Origin: Acidothermaceae bacterium
GTDB lineage: Bacteria > Actinomycetota > Actinomycetes > Acidothermales > Acidothermaceae
DNA: 32,725 nucleotides
NCBI GenBank assembly: GCA_025934355.1
Contig: JAICYF010000009.1
Span: 1-32,725 of the forward strand
Reading direction: 5' to 3'
Numbering within the stretch: position 1 is the stretch's first letter; every line of letters begins with the position of its first letter. Shown piece by piece: positions 12,981-21,957 of this stretch. The notes under the pieces are model-generated. The model did no database searches. It had not been told where the DNA came from and worked only from the letters and a program-made list of their open reading frames with translations. The translations under genes were made by a program, and so were the position numbers.

Positions 12981-15227
12981 TCAGACCTCGCTGTATTCGT
13001 GCGGCGGCGTCTCGGGCGCCCCACCGATCGCCGAGGTCAAGTCCTCGGGCGGCTCGACTGAGACACGCGGAGTGATCTTCTCGAGCCAGGCCGGGAAGAA
13101 CCAGTTGGATTTGCCGAACAGATGCATCAGCGACGGCACCAGCATGGTTCGCAAGATGAACGCGTCGAGGAACACCGCGGACGCCAGCCCGGTGCCAAAT
13201 ATCTTGATTGGTCGGCCGGGGGTCAGCAGGAAGCCGAGGAACACGGCGATCATGATGATCGCGGCGGCGGTGATGATTCCGCCGGTCTCGCCTTGCCCGA
13301 CCGTGATTGCCCGTCGGTTGTTCTTGGTGTGCACCCATTCCTCATGCATGCGGCTGACGAGGAACACCTGGTAGTCCATCGACAGACCGAACAAAATCGC
13401 GAACAGCATCACCGGTATCCACGCGTCGATCGGTGCGCCCGGGCCGGCGTTTAAGACGTCAGAGCCCCAGCCATACTGGAACACCGCCACGACGAGGCCA
13501 AACGAACCGGCCGCCGCGAGCAGATTCATCACGGCCGCCGTCAACGGAATGACGAGGCTGCGGAACGCGATGAGCAGCAGGAGAAACGACAGGCCGACGA
13601 CCACCGCGATGAACAGTGGCATCTTGCGACCGAGCACCTTGGCGAAGTCGACGTTGATGGCCGTGTCGCCGTATGTGTAGATGTGGTTCGCAGTGCCCTC
13701 GTACAGGGGCGGGAGGACGTTCGAGCGCAGGTTGCGCACGAGTTGGTAAGTCTTCTCCGATTGCGGCGACGTGGTCGTCTTGAACGACACGAACGCGATG
13801 TCCTTGGTGAGCGGCACCACGCTGACGCTGCTCGCGTCGACACCCTGCACGCCCCCGACAGCATGGGAGACCTTGTCCAAGAACGCATGGTCGGTGGCGC
13901 CGGGACCGTTGACGACGGCTTCGAGCGTGGAGTTGTAGCCCACACCGAACTCGGAGCTGATCAGGTCGTAACCGACGCGGGTGGTGGAGCCTTTCGGGTC
14001 GCTGCCTTGGTCGCTGCTGCCCAACTCCATCGAGAAGAACGGGATCGCGAGCGCGACCATGACGACGCCCGAGCCGACCGCCACAAGCGCGCGACGGTTC
14101 GCGATCATCGCCGACCAGCGCGCCCAGAACCCGACGGGGTGGTGGTCGATGAAGTCGCCCGCGCGCACGGCCGCGCGCTGCTTGCGCGGCAGCACCTTGA
14201 GGCCGAAGAGGCTGAGCAGCGCAGGCAGCAAGGTGAGCGAGGCGGCCATCGTGAAACCGACCGCGAGGGCGGTCGCCACGGCCATGCCGTTGAAGAAGCT
14301 CACGCCAAGCGCGATCAGGCCGAGGATGGCGATGCAGACGGTGGTGCCGGCAAACAGCACAGCCCGGCCGGACGTGTTGATCGCCGTCACGATCGACTCG
14401 GCCATCGGCATGCCGCGCCGCAGATTTCGGCGATGCCGGGTGACGATGAACAGGGCGTAGTCGACGCCGACGCCGATCACCATCAGCTCCGCCAGATACG
14501 GCGTGATATTCGAGACGTTGATGGCGTGGCTCAGCATGTAGATGACGCCAAGGCCGCCGACGAGGGCGACGATCGCGCTGGCCAACGGCAACACGGTGGC
14601 GGCAACCGTGCGGAACACGAGCGCCAATATGACAAGCGCCGCGAGGAACCCGATGAAGACCGAGCTGCTCGATCCCTCGCTTTGGCCGATCCCGGCGAAC
14701 GCGTTACCGGTGAACTCCACCTGAAGCGATGAGCTGCGCAGCGTCTTCAACGAATCGAAGACGCCCTTGAAGATCGCGGCGTCGAAATGATTGTTTTCCC
14801 AGCTGACCTGGACCAGCGCCGTGTTGGAGCCATGGCCGGTGTTCAACAGCTTGGAGTCGCCCGCGGTCACTGCCGCGTTCTTGGAGCAGTCGACCGACTG
14901 CCACGGGGTGGCGACCAGGGCCACGTAGTCGCCGGCGTCGCAGAGTTTGGTGAGCGCCGGCTCCAACTGCGCTGGGGCGGCGGTGAACGCCGAGCCGTCC
15001 TTGTTCTTGAGCACGACGGTGCCCGAGACGCCGCTGCGGTTGGTCAGCCCGGCGTCTTTCAGCAAATTCGTCACGGTCGCGGTCTCGGTGTGCGGAAGGC
15101 TGAACGTGTCGTGATACGCCGAGCCGCCCATGGCGCCGGCGATGCCTTGAGCCGCGATGATCAGCACGAGCCAGCCAGCGATGACCAGCCAGCGGCGGCG
15201 GATCGCGAACTCGGCGATGGCTTTCAT
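12981..15227 (-). CDS. MMPL-family (RND-type) membrane transporter
   Basis: This is a proton-driven exporter of the MmpL branch of the RND superfamily, which typically moves lipids, glycolipids or hydrophobic compounds across the actinobacterial membrane. The 748-aa product has two repeats of six helices. Each has a large extracytoplasmic loop (about 35-185 and 400-535) and a central Asp-Tyr pair for proton relay (Asp256-Tyr257 in GVGVDYALF, Asp618-Tyr619 in GLSMDYQVF). Cys96 and Cys114 in the first loop could form a disulfide. ATG 15227 follows GGGAG with good spacing. It is 367 bp from the glycan cluster and 208 bp from the ABC genes, with its own upstream gap, so it is probably its own transcription unit. 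The cargo cannot be read from sequence. Confidence 0.9.
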   Translation of the reverse strand: MKAIAEFAIRRRWLVIAGWLVLIIAAQGIAGAMGGSAYHDTFSLPHTETATVTNLLKDAGLTNRSGVSGTVVLKNKDGSAFTAAPAQLEPALTKLCDAGDYVALVATPWQSVDCSKNAAVTAGDSKLLNTGHGSNTALVQVSWENNHFDAAIFKGVFDSLKTLRSSSLQVEFTGNAFAGIGQSEGSSSSVFIGFLAALVILALVFRTVAATVLPLASAIVALVGGLGVIYMLSHAINVSNITPYLAELMVIGVGVDYALFIVTRHRRNLRRGMPMAESIVTAINTSGRAVLFAGTTVCIAILGLIALGVSFFNGMAVATALAVGFTMAASLTLLPALLSLFGLKVLPRKQRAAVRAGDFIDHHPVGFWARWSAMIANRRALVAVGSGVVMVALAIPFFSMELGSSDQGSDPKGSTTRVGYDLISSEFGVGYNSTLEAVVNGPGATDHAFLDKVSHAVGGVQGVDASSVSVVPLTKDIAFVSFKTTTSPQSEKTYQLVRNLRSNVLPPLYEGTANHIYTYGDTAINVDFAKVLGRKMPLFIAVVVGLSFLLLLIAFRSLVIPLTAAVMNLLAAAGSFGLVVAVFQYGWGSDVLNAGPGAPIDAWIPVMLFAILFGLSMDYQVFLVSRMHEEWVHTKNNRRAITVGQGETGGIITAAAIIMIAVFLGFLLTPGRPIKIFGTGLASAVFLDAFILRTMLVPSLMHLFGKSNWFFPAWLEKITPRVSVEPPEDLTSAIGGAPETPPHEYSEV

Positions 15228-15435
15228 TCAGTACTCCCGCTTTCCCCGATCGAGTGGTGTTCGCTCAGCGTACGTTAGCGGCCGTGGCCTCTTGAAGCCG
15301 TTTTCGACCGCCGCAAGACCAAGCCGTTGAGGTGTTCGGAAACGTACCCTAACGTTATTGGCCACCGGCTGGCGAGCCCGTTGCTCGTCTTGTGCGCGGC
15401 GGCCAATGCGCTGTGCGTTCGGCGATCTCGGTACC
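15228..15435. promoter_or_regulatory. Intergenic region: ABC operon end and MMPL promoter
   Basis: Reading leftward, this region follows the ABC ATPase stop and precedes MMPL. ATTGGCC (15357-15363) and GGCCAAT (15403-15409) form a long-range dyad with an inner GAGC/GCTC pair, perhaps ending the ABC transcript, but no U-tract follows. CGTTAG (15273-15278) and CTAACG (15349-15354) are inverted copies, and TAACGTTA (15350-15357) is a perfect palindrome. These could be binding sites for a regulator not present in the window. Confidence 0.3.
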
Positions 15436-16119
15436 TCAGCCTTCGCGCAGTTCGCCGTCCGACATCGTCAGCACGCGGTCGGCGTAACCGAGGCCCGCGG
15501 GATCGTGCGTGGCGACCACCACGATCGCGCCACGCTCCGCCGCCGAGCGAAGCGCGCCGAAGACCGCGTCGCCGTGATCGGCGTCTTGATGGGTCGACGG
15601 TTCATCGGCAAGCACGATCGGTTGCCGCAACACGAGCGCGCGCGCCACCGCCACCCGCTGCTGCTCGCCAAGTGACAACTCCCCCGACATAGAGTTCTTT
15701 AGTTTCTCGATGTCGAGACGGTTCATCAGATCGCGCGCATGACCGTCACCGGCGTCGGGATTGGTCGGCAGCTTCGCCAACCGAGCCGGCAGCATCACGT
15801 TTTCCTGTGCGGTGAGATCGGTCATCAGACCTAGCGACTGCGGCACGATCCCCATGCGAGACCAGTCGAGATCGGACGGCGAGTGCGAGCCGCGCTCATC
15901 GACCACCGCGGCGACGCCGTCGTCCAGATTCTCCCATCCCGCGAGCACCAACAACAGTGTCGACTTTCCCGATCCGGACGGTCCGCGCAGCGCCACGAAC
16001 TCGCCGCCGCGGAGTTCGAGTTCGATGTCGCGCAAGGCGTGCACCCGCTCGTCACCGCGGACGAACGTGCGGCTGCCGCCGGTGATTCGCAACTGGGTCG
16101 TCAACACCGACTCGGTCAC
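15436..16119 (-). CDS. ABC transporter ATP-binding protein (degenerate signature motif)
   Basis: This 227-aa nucleotide-binding subunit resembles the MacB/LolD group that pairs with FtsX-type permeases. Walker A is GPSGSGKS (46-53), Q-loop Gln94, Walker B PIVLADE with catalytic Glu173, and switch His205 in VATHDP. The ABC signature reads LSLGEQQR (148-155), where the usual first glycine of LSGGQ is leucine. The D-loop is PSTHQD rather than the usual SALD type. Both changes suggest a weakened ATP site in a heterodimer. The GTG start overlaps the stop of the preceding ATPase gene (GTGA) and follows GGAGGG closely. It is the last gene of the permease-ATPase-ATPase operon. Confidence 0.88.
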   Translation of the reverse strand: MTESVLTTQLRITGGSRTFVRGDERVHALRDIELELRGGEFVALRGPSGSGKSTLLLVLAGWENLDDGVAAVVDERGSHSPSDLDWSRMGIVPQSLGLMTDLTAQENVMLPARLAKLPTNPDAGDGHARDLMNRLDIEKLKNSMSGELSLGEQQRVAVARALVLRQPIVLADEPSTHQDADHGDAVFGALRSAAERGAIVVVATHDPAGLGYADRVLTMSDGELREG

Positions 16120-16823
16120 ACACCCTCCACTCGGCCGTGCGTGATTCGGACGACGCGGTCGGCCGCCTCGATCACCACCGGATCGTGCGAGCTCGCCACC
16201 ACCGTGAGGCCGCGCCGGGCAAGTGCGACCAGCGCTTCCAGCACCCGCGCTCCCGCGGCGTGGTCGAGCGCCGCGGTTGGCTCGTCAGCGACGAGCAGCT
16301 GCGGTCCCCCGGCGACAGCGAACGCGAACGCAAGCCGTTGCTGCTCGCCGCCCGACAACTGCACCGGCCGGTGCGTGAGTCGGTCGGCCAAGCCGAGGAA
16401 CTGCAAGGTGTCGACTGCACCGGCGTTGACGTCGCCGCCGGTCTTGGCGCGAAGTCTGCCGCCCAGCCGGACGTGTTCTCGGGCGTCAAGGTAGTCGAGC
16501 AGGTTGTCGGCCGGCTGCTGAAACATGTAGCCGATGTGCCTGCGCCGCAAGGCGCGCCGCCGCCGCGCGCTCGTCCTTGTGACGTCGCGTCCGTTGAATC
16601 CGACCAGCCCCTCTTGTGGTTTGTCGAGGAGCGCCGCAACCCGGAGCAGCGTCGACTTTCCGCTACCTGACGGCCCGGCGACCACCGTGAACACGCCAGC
16701 TTCGAAGCGTGCGCTGACGCCGTCGAGCGCGCGCACTCCCCCTGTGGCGCCCGAATAAGTACGCACCACGTCGGTCAATTCGACCGTCGCCGGCTCCTCC
16801 AACACCGGAAGGTCAAGCGTCAC
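16116..16823 (-). CDS. ABC transporter ATP-binding protein (canonical motifs)
   Basis: This 235-aa ATPase subunit is of the FtsX-permease-associated type. All motifs are canonical: Walker A GPSGSGKS (50-57), Q-loop near 102, signature LSGGEQQR (156-163), Walker B LLVADE with Glu181, D-loop TAALD, and His213 in SSHDP. GTG 16823 is preferred because GGAGG stands 6-7 nt upstream and it overlaps the permease stop by 11 bp; the frame is open 13 codons further with no conserved residues. It probably forms an asymmetric pair with the neighbouring ATPase under the two-module permease. Confidence 0.9.
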   Translation of the reverse strand: MTLDLPVLEEPATVELTDVVRTYSGATGGVRALDGVSARFEAGVFTVVAGPSGSGKSTLLRVAALLDKPQEGLVGFNGRDVTRTSARRRRALRRRHIGYMFQQPADNLLDYLDAREHVRLGGRLRAKTGGDVNAGAVDTLQFLGLADRLTHRPVQLSGGEQQRLAFAFAVAGGPQLLVADEPTAALDHAAGARVLEALVALARRGLTVVASSHDPVVIEAADRVVRITHGRVEGV

Positions 16824-19512
16824 GCAACACCTCCGCCGGCTTTGCCCGTTCGCTGGCGACATGCGCGGCGAACGACGCGATGACGAGGACGACGAGAACC
16901 ACGACCGCGTCGATGAGCACCGCCACCAACGGCCATGCCAACACCGTCGACGGTGGTATTCCGGGGTCGACGTTGAACCGTGATCGCAATGCTTCTGTCG
17001 CGATCACGGCCAGTCCGACGCCCGCCGCGATGCCGACCATCATGGTCACCGCGAGTTCGATGACGATCGAGCCGAGATGGGCAGACTTGCGCAGACCCAT
17101 CCGCCTCGTCAGCACAAGCGCGAGTCGTCGACTGCGGGCTCTTGCGTCGAGATACAGCAGGAGTGCTCCCGCGGCGACGGTGGCGGCCAAGGTGACCAGC
17201 GCGGTCAAGAACGAGAACGTGTAAGAGACGGGCTGCACGTACGAGCCGTCGGTCACGTCGTTCGCGACGCCGACGTGGCCATACTCGATGCCGGCGGTGT
17301 TGAGCGCGGCTGTGATGTCCGTTGGATTGCCGCGCGCCCAAAATTCGTACGTGCCATGCGTGCCGAACCGCTTCAACGCCGTCAAGTTCACAAACATGAC
17401 CGGGTAACCGGCCTGCGCGCCCGGCAAGAGCTCCGGGGTGGCGACGACGTTGACGGGCACGTCCACCTTGGAGCTGTCCTCGACGAAGTGCAAAGTCGAA
17501 TTCGACGGGGCCGAGCCGGAAAAGATGGCGCGAAGTGGCTTGCCCGGTCCTTCGTCGGTCAGTTGACGGATCAGGTTGGGTACTGACGGACCGGCAACCG
17601 CGTCGTCCCAAAACACGTTCTTTGCGAAGTCGTCGGGCGTGACCCCGACGACGCTGACCAACGTGTCGTTCAACGCCGGGTGGTCGCGTCGGAGGACCAG
17701 TGACGCCTTCCCTTGCAGAGAGGGCGGAACCTTGGCGGGGCCGGCGAGGTCGACGACGACGTCGGCCCCGATCAGCAGGTGATTTTGGTCGTCGAGCGTG
17801 CGGTGCACTGAGGCGTTGACGGTCGCGCCGTAGACCCCGACCGCAGTCGGGAGCGCGACCGCGCCGATCAGCAGCGCGCACGCCGCCGGCATTCCGGTGA
17901 CGCGCCGCCAGGCCAGCCAACCGACGTTCGGCAACCGGTCGCCTCGGGTGCGCACGCGCCGCAGGAACACTACGACAAGCCGCCCAAGTAACGCGGTGGC
18001 GGCAAGGAATCCAAGCAGCGGAACGATGAGGACGACGGGATCGATGCGCGCCACCGCGCCGCCCTCGGTGTTGGTCGCCAGGGCGCCGCTCGAGGAGGCG
18101 GCGGCGACGACGCCCGCGGCCGCCCCCGGGATGACGACGTCCCACGGGAATTTCCGTAGCCACGACCGGTGTTGGGTCGACAGCCGCTCGCGGGCCGAGC
18201 AACGCATCGCGGCGACGAGCGCGATGCACAACGCGCCAACCAGGGTCGCCCCACCGGTGACGACGACTGCCTGTCGCACGGCGCGCGCCGACACAACCTC
18301 ACTGGGCCCCAACGTCGCGACGAGCAACCCTCCAAGGAAGTAGCCACCGATCGCCCCTGCGAGAACCGGTACGACCGATTCGAGAACCGCTTTCAATCCG
18401 AGCGCGGCTGGCGACACCCCGTGCGCCAGCAACACGTCAACCTCGCGCCGCCGTCGTTCGAACCAGAAACTCGCCGAGCCGCCTACAAGCAGCAACGCGA
18501 CCGCGATCGCGGCAATTGTGATCGGCAGAATCGTCGACGGCAGCACGTCAGAGACGAACTGCGCGCGTTTGGTGGCGAGGTCGAAGCGAGTTTGCGTCTG
18601 TTCACGGCCGCCGAAGGCGACCAACTCGTCCATGGTGGCGCCGGGATGGGCCCGCTGAAAAGCCGCCAGGCGGGCGTCGGACATCGCTTGCGGCAGCGTG
18701 TTGGTGACGTCGTTGAGGTGGTTGCTGAGCACAGTCGCCTCGTCGACGTCCAGTCCCTTGCGGTCGATCCCCCAGCTGGTGATGTCGGTCAGGTCGAGGT
18801 GTAGCGCGGCACCGAGCCGACCGGCCGTTTGGGTGTCAGCCAGCATCAGCGGGAAGCGCGGCGAGTTTCCAGACGCGTAGATGACACTGAGGTCGTCACA
18901 CCAGTACGGCCCGGCGACAACCTGCTGCAGATCGCGGAATGTGCCGGCGACCGGCAGCGTCACCGGCGGGAGACCAGGCGTGTCGCCAGAGATCGAGATG
19001 GTGTCACCGGCTTTCGCCCTGGCTGCGGCAGCTGTCGTGTCAGCCAGCCAGACACCGGGTGATGTCTTCGATCCGGACAGGATCGCGACGTTGTCGAGCG
19101 CTCCGTCCTTCGCCATCACTGTCACGTACGCGGGGGCGGAAGCGTCAGGCTTGCTCACCGCGAGATGCATGGAATACAGCTGACGCACCGGTGCCTGCAG
19201 ATGCGCCGGTGTGCCGACGACCTTCGACCGGACGGAGGAGTGCAGGTCGAACATCTGCTGTGCCAGCGGGTCGGGACCGCTGGCGGATCCGTGGAACAGG
19301 TCGACCGCGCTCGACGTCAAGCCAACGCCCTGCTGGCAGCCCTTCGCCAGTTGGCCAGCCAAAGTGGCGTCGGTCGCGGCCGAGACGAACAGCGGGCCGG
19401 ACGCCGCCGCGGCCGCGAGGACCGCCGCCGCGACTGCCAGCACCACGGCCACCGAGCGGCGACGCCACAGCAGAAGCGGAGCGCGCCGCCAAGGGGCAAG
19501 CGACAACATCAC
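16813..19512 (-). CDS. FtsX-like ABC transporter permease, two-module
   Basis: This large permease (899 aa) has a duplicated FtsX/MacB-type layout. One N-terminal helix (about 19-40) is followed by an extracytoplasmic domain of about 290 residues. Helices lie near 332-352, 372-400, 418-440 and 455-475, then near 490-512 and 530-555. A second extracytoplasmic domain (about 556-765) leads to three final helices (about 768-790, 812-838, 853-880). Such proteins act in lipoprotein handling, peptide or antibiotic export, or mechanotransmission, not solute uptake. The start may be GTG 19512 or ATG 19509; neither has a strong Shine-Dalgarno, and GGTGGT repeats precede them. Both ATPase genes follow with overlaps. 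The cargo is unknown. Confidence 0.86.
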   Translation of the reverse strand: MMLSLAPWRRAPLLLWRRRSVAVVLAVAAAVLAAAAASGPLFVSAATDATLAGQLAKGCQQGVGLTSSAVDLFHGSASGPDPLAQQMFDLHSSVRSKVVGTPAHLQAPVRQLYSMHLAVSKPDASAPAYVTVMAKDGALDNVAILSGSKTSPGVWLADTTAAAARAKAGDTISISGDTPGLPPVTLPVAGTFRDLQQVVAGPYWCDDLSVIYASGNSPRFPLMLADTQTAGRLGAALHLDLTDITSWGIDRKGLDVDEATVLSNHLNDVTNTLPQAMSDARLAAFQRAHPGATMDELVAFGGREQTQTRFDLATKRAQFVSDVLPSTILPITIAAIAVALLLVGGSASFWFERRRREVDVLLAHGVSPAALGLKAVLESVVPVLAGAIGGYFLGGLLVATLGPSEVVSARAVRQAVVVTGGATLVGALCIALVAAMRCSARERLSTQHRSWLRKFPWDVVIPGAAAGVVAAASSSGALATNTEGGAVARIDPVVLIVPLLGFLAATALLGRLVVVFLRRVRTRGDRLPNVGWLAWRRVTGMPAACALLIGAVALPTAVGVYGATVNASVHRTLDDQNHLLIGADVVVDLAGPAKVPPSLQGKASLVLRRDHPALNDTLVSVVGVTPDDFAKNVFWDDAVAGPSVPNLIRQLTDEGPGKPLRAIFSGSAPSNSTLHFVEDSSKVDVPVNVVATPELLPGAQAGYPVMFVNLTALKRFGTHGTYEFWARGNPTDITAALNTAGIEYGHVGVANDVTDGSYVQPVSYTFSFLTALVTLAATVAAGALLLYLDARARSRRLALVLTRRMGLRKSAHLGSIVIELAVTMMVGIAAGVGLAVIATEALRSRFNVDPGIPPSTVLAWPLVAVLIDAVVVLVVLVIASFAAHVASERAKPAEVLRDA

Positions 19513-19633
19513 CGGTGGGGACCACCCCCGGTGGTGATCGCGTGGGCCGTTTTCACCCGGTCAACTTATGCCAACGGTGGTATCCGGCATTGCCGATTCG
19601 ACCCGACCATCGAGCGCGGCTCGCGCCTCCGGC
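19513..19633. other. Intergenic region before the ABC permease
   Basis: ACCACC (19521-19526) and GGTGGT (19530-19535) form a tight inverted repeat directly upstream of the permease start. CCGGTGG occurs twice (19512-19518 and 19528-19534). The structure could mask the start region. A possible TTGACC -35-like box lies near 19560 on the reverse strand, but no matching -10 box was found. Confidence 0.3.
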
Positions 19634-20512
19634 TCAGGCCTCCGCGCTCGTGCGGGTCGGCTTGCGCGACTTCATCTTGTACATCTCCGCGTCGGCCCGA
19701 TTGAGCACCTGCCCCGGTTCGACGCCCGGTGCCAGGATCGCCTCTCCAATCGACATCCCGATCGTCGCGGCCACGCCACCGGGCAGCACCATCGGCTGCT
19801 CGATCGCGCGCAACAACCGCCGGGCCAAACCCTCGAAGCTGGCCTCCGGGGAAGGTGGCACCACGATCACGAACTCGTCGCCCCCGAGTCTGGCCACAAA
19901 GTCCTCGCCGCGCACGGTTCGTTGGAGCCGCCGGGCGGTTTGCACGAGCACGGCGTCGCCGGCCGCATGGCCAAGGCTGTCGTTTACCGACTTGAAACCG
20001 TTCAGGTCGCAAAACACCACCGACGCACCGGTGCCGACCATGGTCATCAGATGGTCCAGAAGGCCGGCTCGATTCGCCAGACCGGTGAGCTGGTCGGTGC
20101 TGGCCCGCGCCCGCAGGTCCTCGACCTCCTCGCGCGCCGCGGTGATGTCGACACCCACGCACGCGATCAGGCACGGCGATTCGCTGACGCGGGTGATCGA
20201 CCATGCGACGCCACGGGCGCCGGTGGGGCTGGCCGACGCGAGGGTGTGCTCCTGGGTCGAGGCGGCGCCCTTGGCCGCGTCGCGCAGCGCCTGGCGGAAT
20301 TCCGGGACGTGTCGGGCCGCCACCAGAAGGGCGGCGTCCTCGCCGACGAGGCTGCCGACGTGGGCGCCCGGCAGCGCCTGGGCCATCGCGTCGTTCACCG
20401 CGACGAGCCGTTGCTGGTCGTCGACCAGCAGCATCATCGCCTTGCTGTTGGCGAAGATCGCAGCCACGCTTGCGGCAGCCAGCTCGCGCGTCGCCGTCAT
20501 CGAGACCGTCAC
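19634..20512 (-). CDS. PAS-GGDEF diguanylate cyclase
   Basis: This enzyme is predicted to make cyclic di-GMP from two GTP. It is soluble, with no membrane span. In the 292-aa form, residues about 15-125 make a PAS-like sensor (MLLVDDQQRLVAVNDAMAQ, then a C-terminal VGVDITAAREE) and about 130-285 the GGDEF domain. The active site is intact: TDQLTGLANR, FCDLNGFKSVNDSLGH and RLGGDEF (GGDEF at 210-214). RGED five residues before it matches the RxxD inhibitory site, so product feedback is likely. GTG 20512 is chosen because GGGAGG lies 8 nt upstream; the GTG at 20542 would place that Shine-Dalgarno inside the gene. No EAL domain is nearby. The PAS signal is unknown. Confidence 0.9.
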   Translation of the reverse strand: MTVSMTATRELAAASVAAIFANSKAMMLLVDDQQRLVAVNDAMAQALPGAHVGSLVGEDAALLVAARHVPEFRQALRDAAKGAASTQEHTLASASPTGARGVAWSITRVSESPCLIACVGVDITAAREEVEDLRARASTDQLTGLANRAGLLDHLMTMVGTGASVVFCDLNGFKSVNDSLGHAAGDAVLVQTARRLQRTVRGEDFVARLGGDEFVIVVPPSPEASFEGLARRLLRAIEQPMVLPGGVAATIGMSIGEAILAPGVEPGQVLNRADAEMYKMKSRKPTRTSAEA

Positions 20513-20651
20513 GCCTGCGACCTCCCTGTCACTCGCCTGCACTAATCGGCGGCCGGGTCACGCTCTGAATGAATTCCGGACGGCAACCCGCGTGCCGTTG
20601 TCGTGACCGTTTACTTGCTAATGCGTGACCGACGGATGTTACCGTTAGGCC

Positions 20652-21224
20652 GTGCCCGCGAGGATCTTGGCTCCGCTCGTTGGCGAGCCGCTCCCGCTCG
20701 ACTTTGTGAACACGCGTCCGTTGCGCGCGCGGGGTGTCGCCGCGCCAGCCGACCAATTCGGTTCGGTATCGGGCCTGCAGCAGTGGCTGGCGATGGAGGC
20801 CGACCGGTTGTCCTATGTCGAGATCACCGAGCCGTTGCGGCGATCGGTGATCGAATTGCGCGAGCAAACCGGCGCCGCGCTTGACGCGGTGGTCGACAGC
20901 CTGGTGCCGCCGCAGCCGACGATCGACGCGATCAACGCCGCGCTGCGCGGCGCGTCGAGTCACGCCGTCTTGCGCTGGTCGGGCACCGGCGGGTACCTCG
21001 AGGTGATTCGCGACGCCGACGGCGACGGTGCGTTGCTCGGCGCCCTCGCAGAGGCGGCGGCTGAGTACCTTGCCAGCGAGCTTTGCGCCAAGACGCGGCG
21101 GTGCGAGGCGCCTGACTGCGACTTGCTTTTCTCGCAGACCCATCCGCGTCGACGGTGGTGTTCGTCAACGGTGTGCGGCAACCGCACCCGGGTGGCGCGC
21201 TACTACGACCGGCACAAGAACTGA
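20652..21224 (+). CDS. CGNR zinc-finger / ABATE-domain transcriptional regulator
   Basis: This 190-aa protein belongs to the actinobacteria-rich family with an N-terminal ABATE domain and a C-terminal CGNR zinc finger. The N-terminus has the typical GEPLPLDFVNT start (11-21). The finger uses Cys151 (RRCEAPDC), Cys156, Cys170 (RRRWC) and Cys175 in CGNR (175-178), followed by the basic helix RTRVARYYDRHK. The zinc finger probably binds DNA; the family is treated as transcriptional regulators, but targets are mostly unknown. The GTG start lacks a strong Shine-Dalgarno. It is divergent from the GGDEF gene across 139 bp, where ACCGTTTAC and ACCGTTAG repeat near 20607 and 20641; I could not assign a promoter there. 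Confidence 0.9.
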   Translation: MPARILAPLVGEPLPLDFVNTRPLRARGVAAPADQFGSVSGLQQWLAMEADRLSYVEITEPLRRSVIELREQTGAALDAVVDSLVPPQPTIDAINAALRGASSHAVLRWSGTGGYLEVIRDADGDGALLGALAEAAAEYLASELCAKTRRCEAPDCDLLFSQTHPRRRWCSSTVCGNRTRVARYYDRHKN

Positions 21225-21270
21225 CGTCGCGCTGCCCGGCTTCGAGACGGCTGACCGATACGGTCGGGTC

Positions 21271-21957
21271 GTGGCCTCCGCCAAGCGCACCGCGCCCGAT
21301 CGGCCCGTCAACAGCGACAGTCCTGAACATGGCATGTCGAGCCGGCCAAGGCTGCTTGCCGCCATCGGGTTCGGCGTGGTCGGCGCGGTGGTCACCGGAG
21401 TGCTCGCCGGCTGGTCATACGCCGGGCTTGTCGGGTGGGACGTCGCCGCGTTCGTGCTCGTGTTGGCGACCTGGTTCAAGCTCTGGCCGATGGACGGCGA
21501 GGTCACCGCGCGCCACGCGGTGCGCGAAGAGCCAGCGCGCGCGATCACCGATCTGCTGCTGGTCGGGGCCAGCCTGGCCAGCCTGGTCGGCGTCGGCTTC
21601 GCGGTGGTCGCCGGCAACAACGCGCACGGCGCGGAAAGCGGCCTGCTCGTGGTGCTCGCCGCGTCAACCATCGTCGTCTCATGGAGCGTGGTGCACACGA
21701 CGTTCACGCTGCACTATGCCCGCATCTACTACAGCGGTCCGGACGGCGGTGTTGACTTCAACAACGACGACTCCCCGCGCTACTCAGACTTCGCGTATCT
21801 CGCGTTCACCATCGGAATGACCTTCCAGGTGTCCGACACCAATCTGACGTCCGGCGACATCCGCCGCGCGGCGTTGCGCCACGCGCTGCTGTCATATGTG
21901 TTCGGCGTCGTCATCATCGCGGTGATGATCAATTTGCTCGCCGGGTTGTCGCACTAA
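21271..21957 (+). CDS. DUF1345-family membrane protein
   Basis: This uncharacterised inner-membrane protein has 228 aa from the GTG at 21271, or 207 aa from the ATG at 21334; neither has a clear ribosome-binding site. Spans lie at about 29-48, 53-72, 93-113, 124-144, 173-188 and 204-225. The family signature is the YSDFAYLAFTIGMTFQVSD stretch (171-189), after HTTFTLHYARIYY. The frame stays open upstream into the CGNR gene, which is coincidental. The 46-bp gap after the CGNR gene suggests possible co-transcription. Its TAA overlaps the convergent amidohydrolase TAG by 3 bp. Function is unknown. Confidence 0.85.
   Translation: MASAKRTAPDRPVNSDSPEHGMSSRPRLLAAIGFGVVGAVVTGVLAGWSYAGLVGWDVAAFVLVLATWFKLWPMDGEVTARHAVREEPARAITDLLLVGASLASLVGVGFAVVAGNNAHGAESGLLVVLAASTIVVSWSVVHTTFTLHYARIYYSGPDGGVDFNNDDSPRYSDFAYLAFTIGMTFQVSDTNLTSGDIRRAALRHALLSYVFGVVIIAVMINLLAGLSH

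Noticed and set aside
18939-20606. 555-codon forward frame across the ABC permease and GGDEF genes
   Set aside because: It runs antisense to two genes with recognised domains and its product is Arg/Ala/Ser-rich with no motif.
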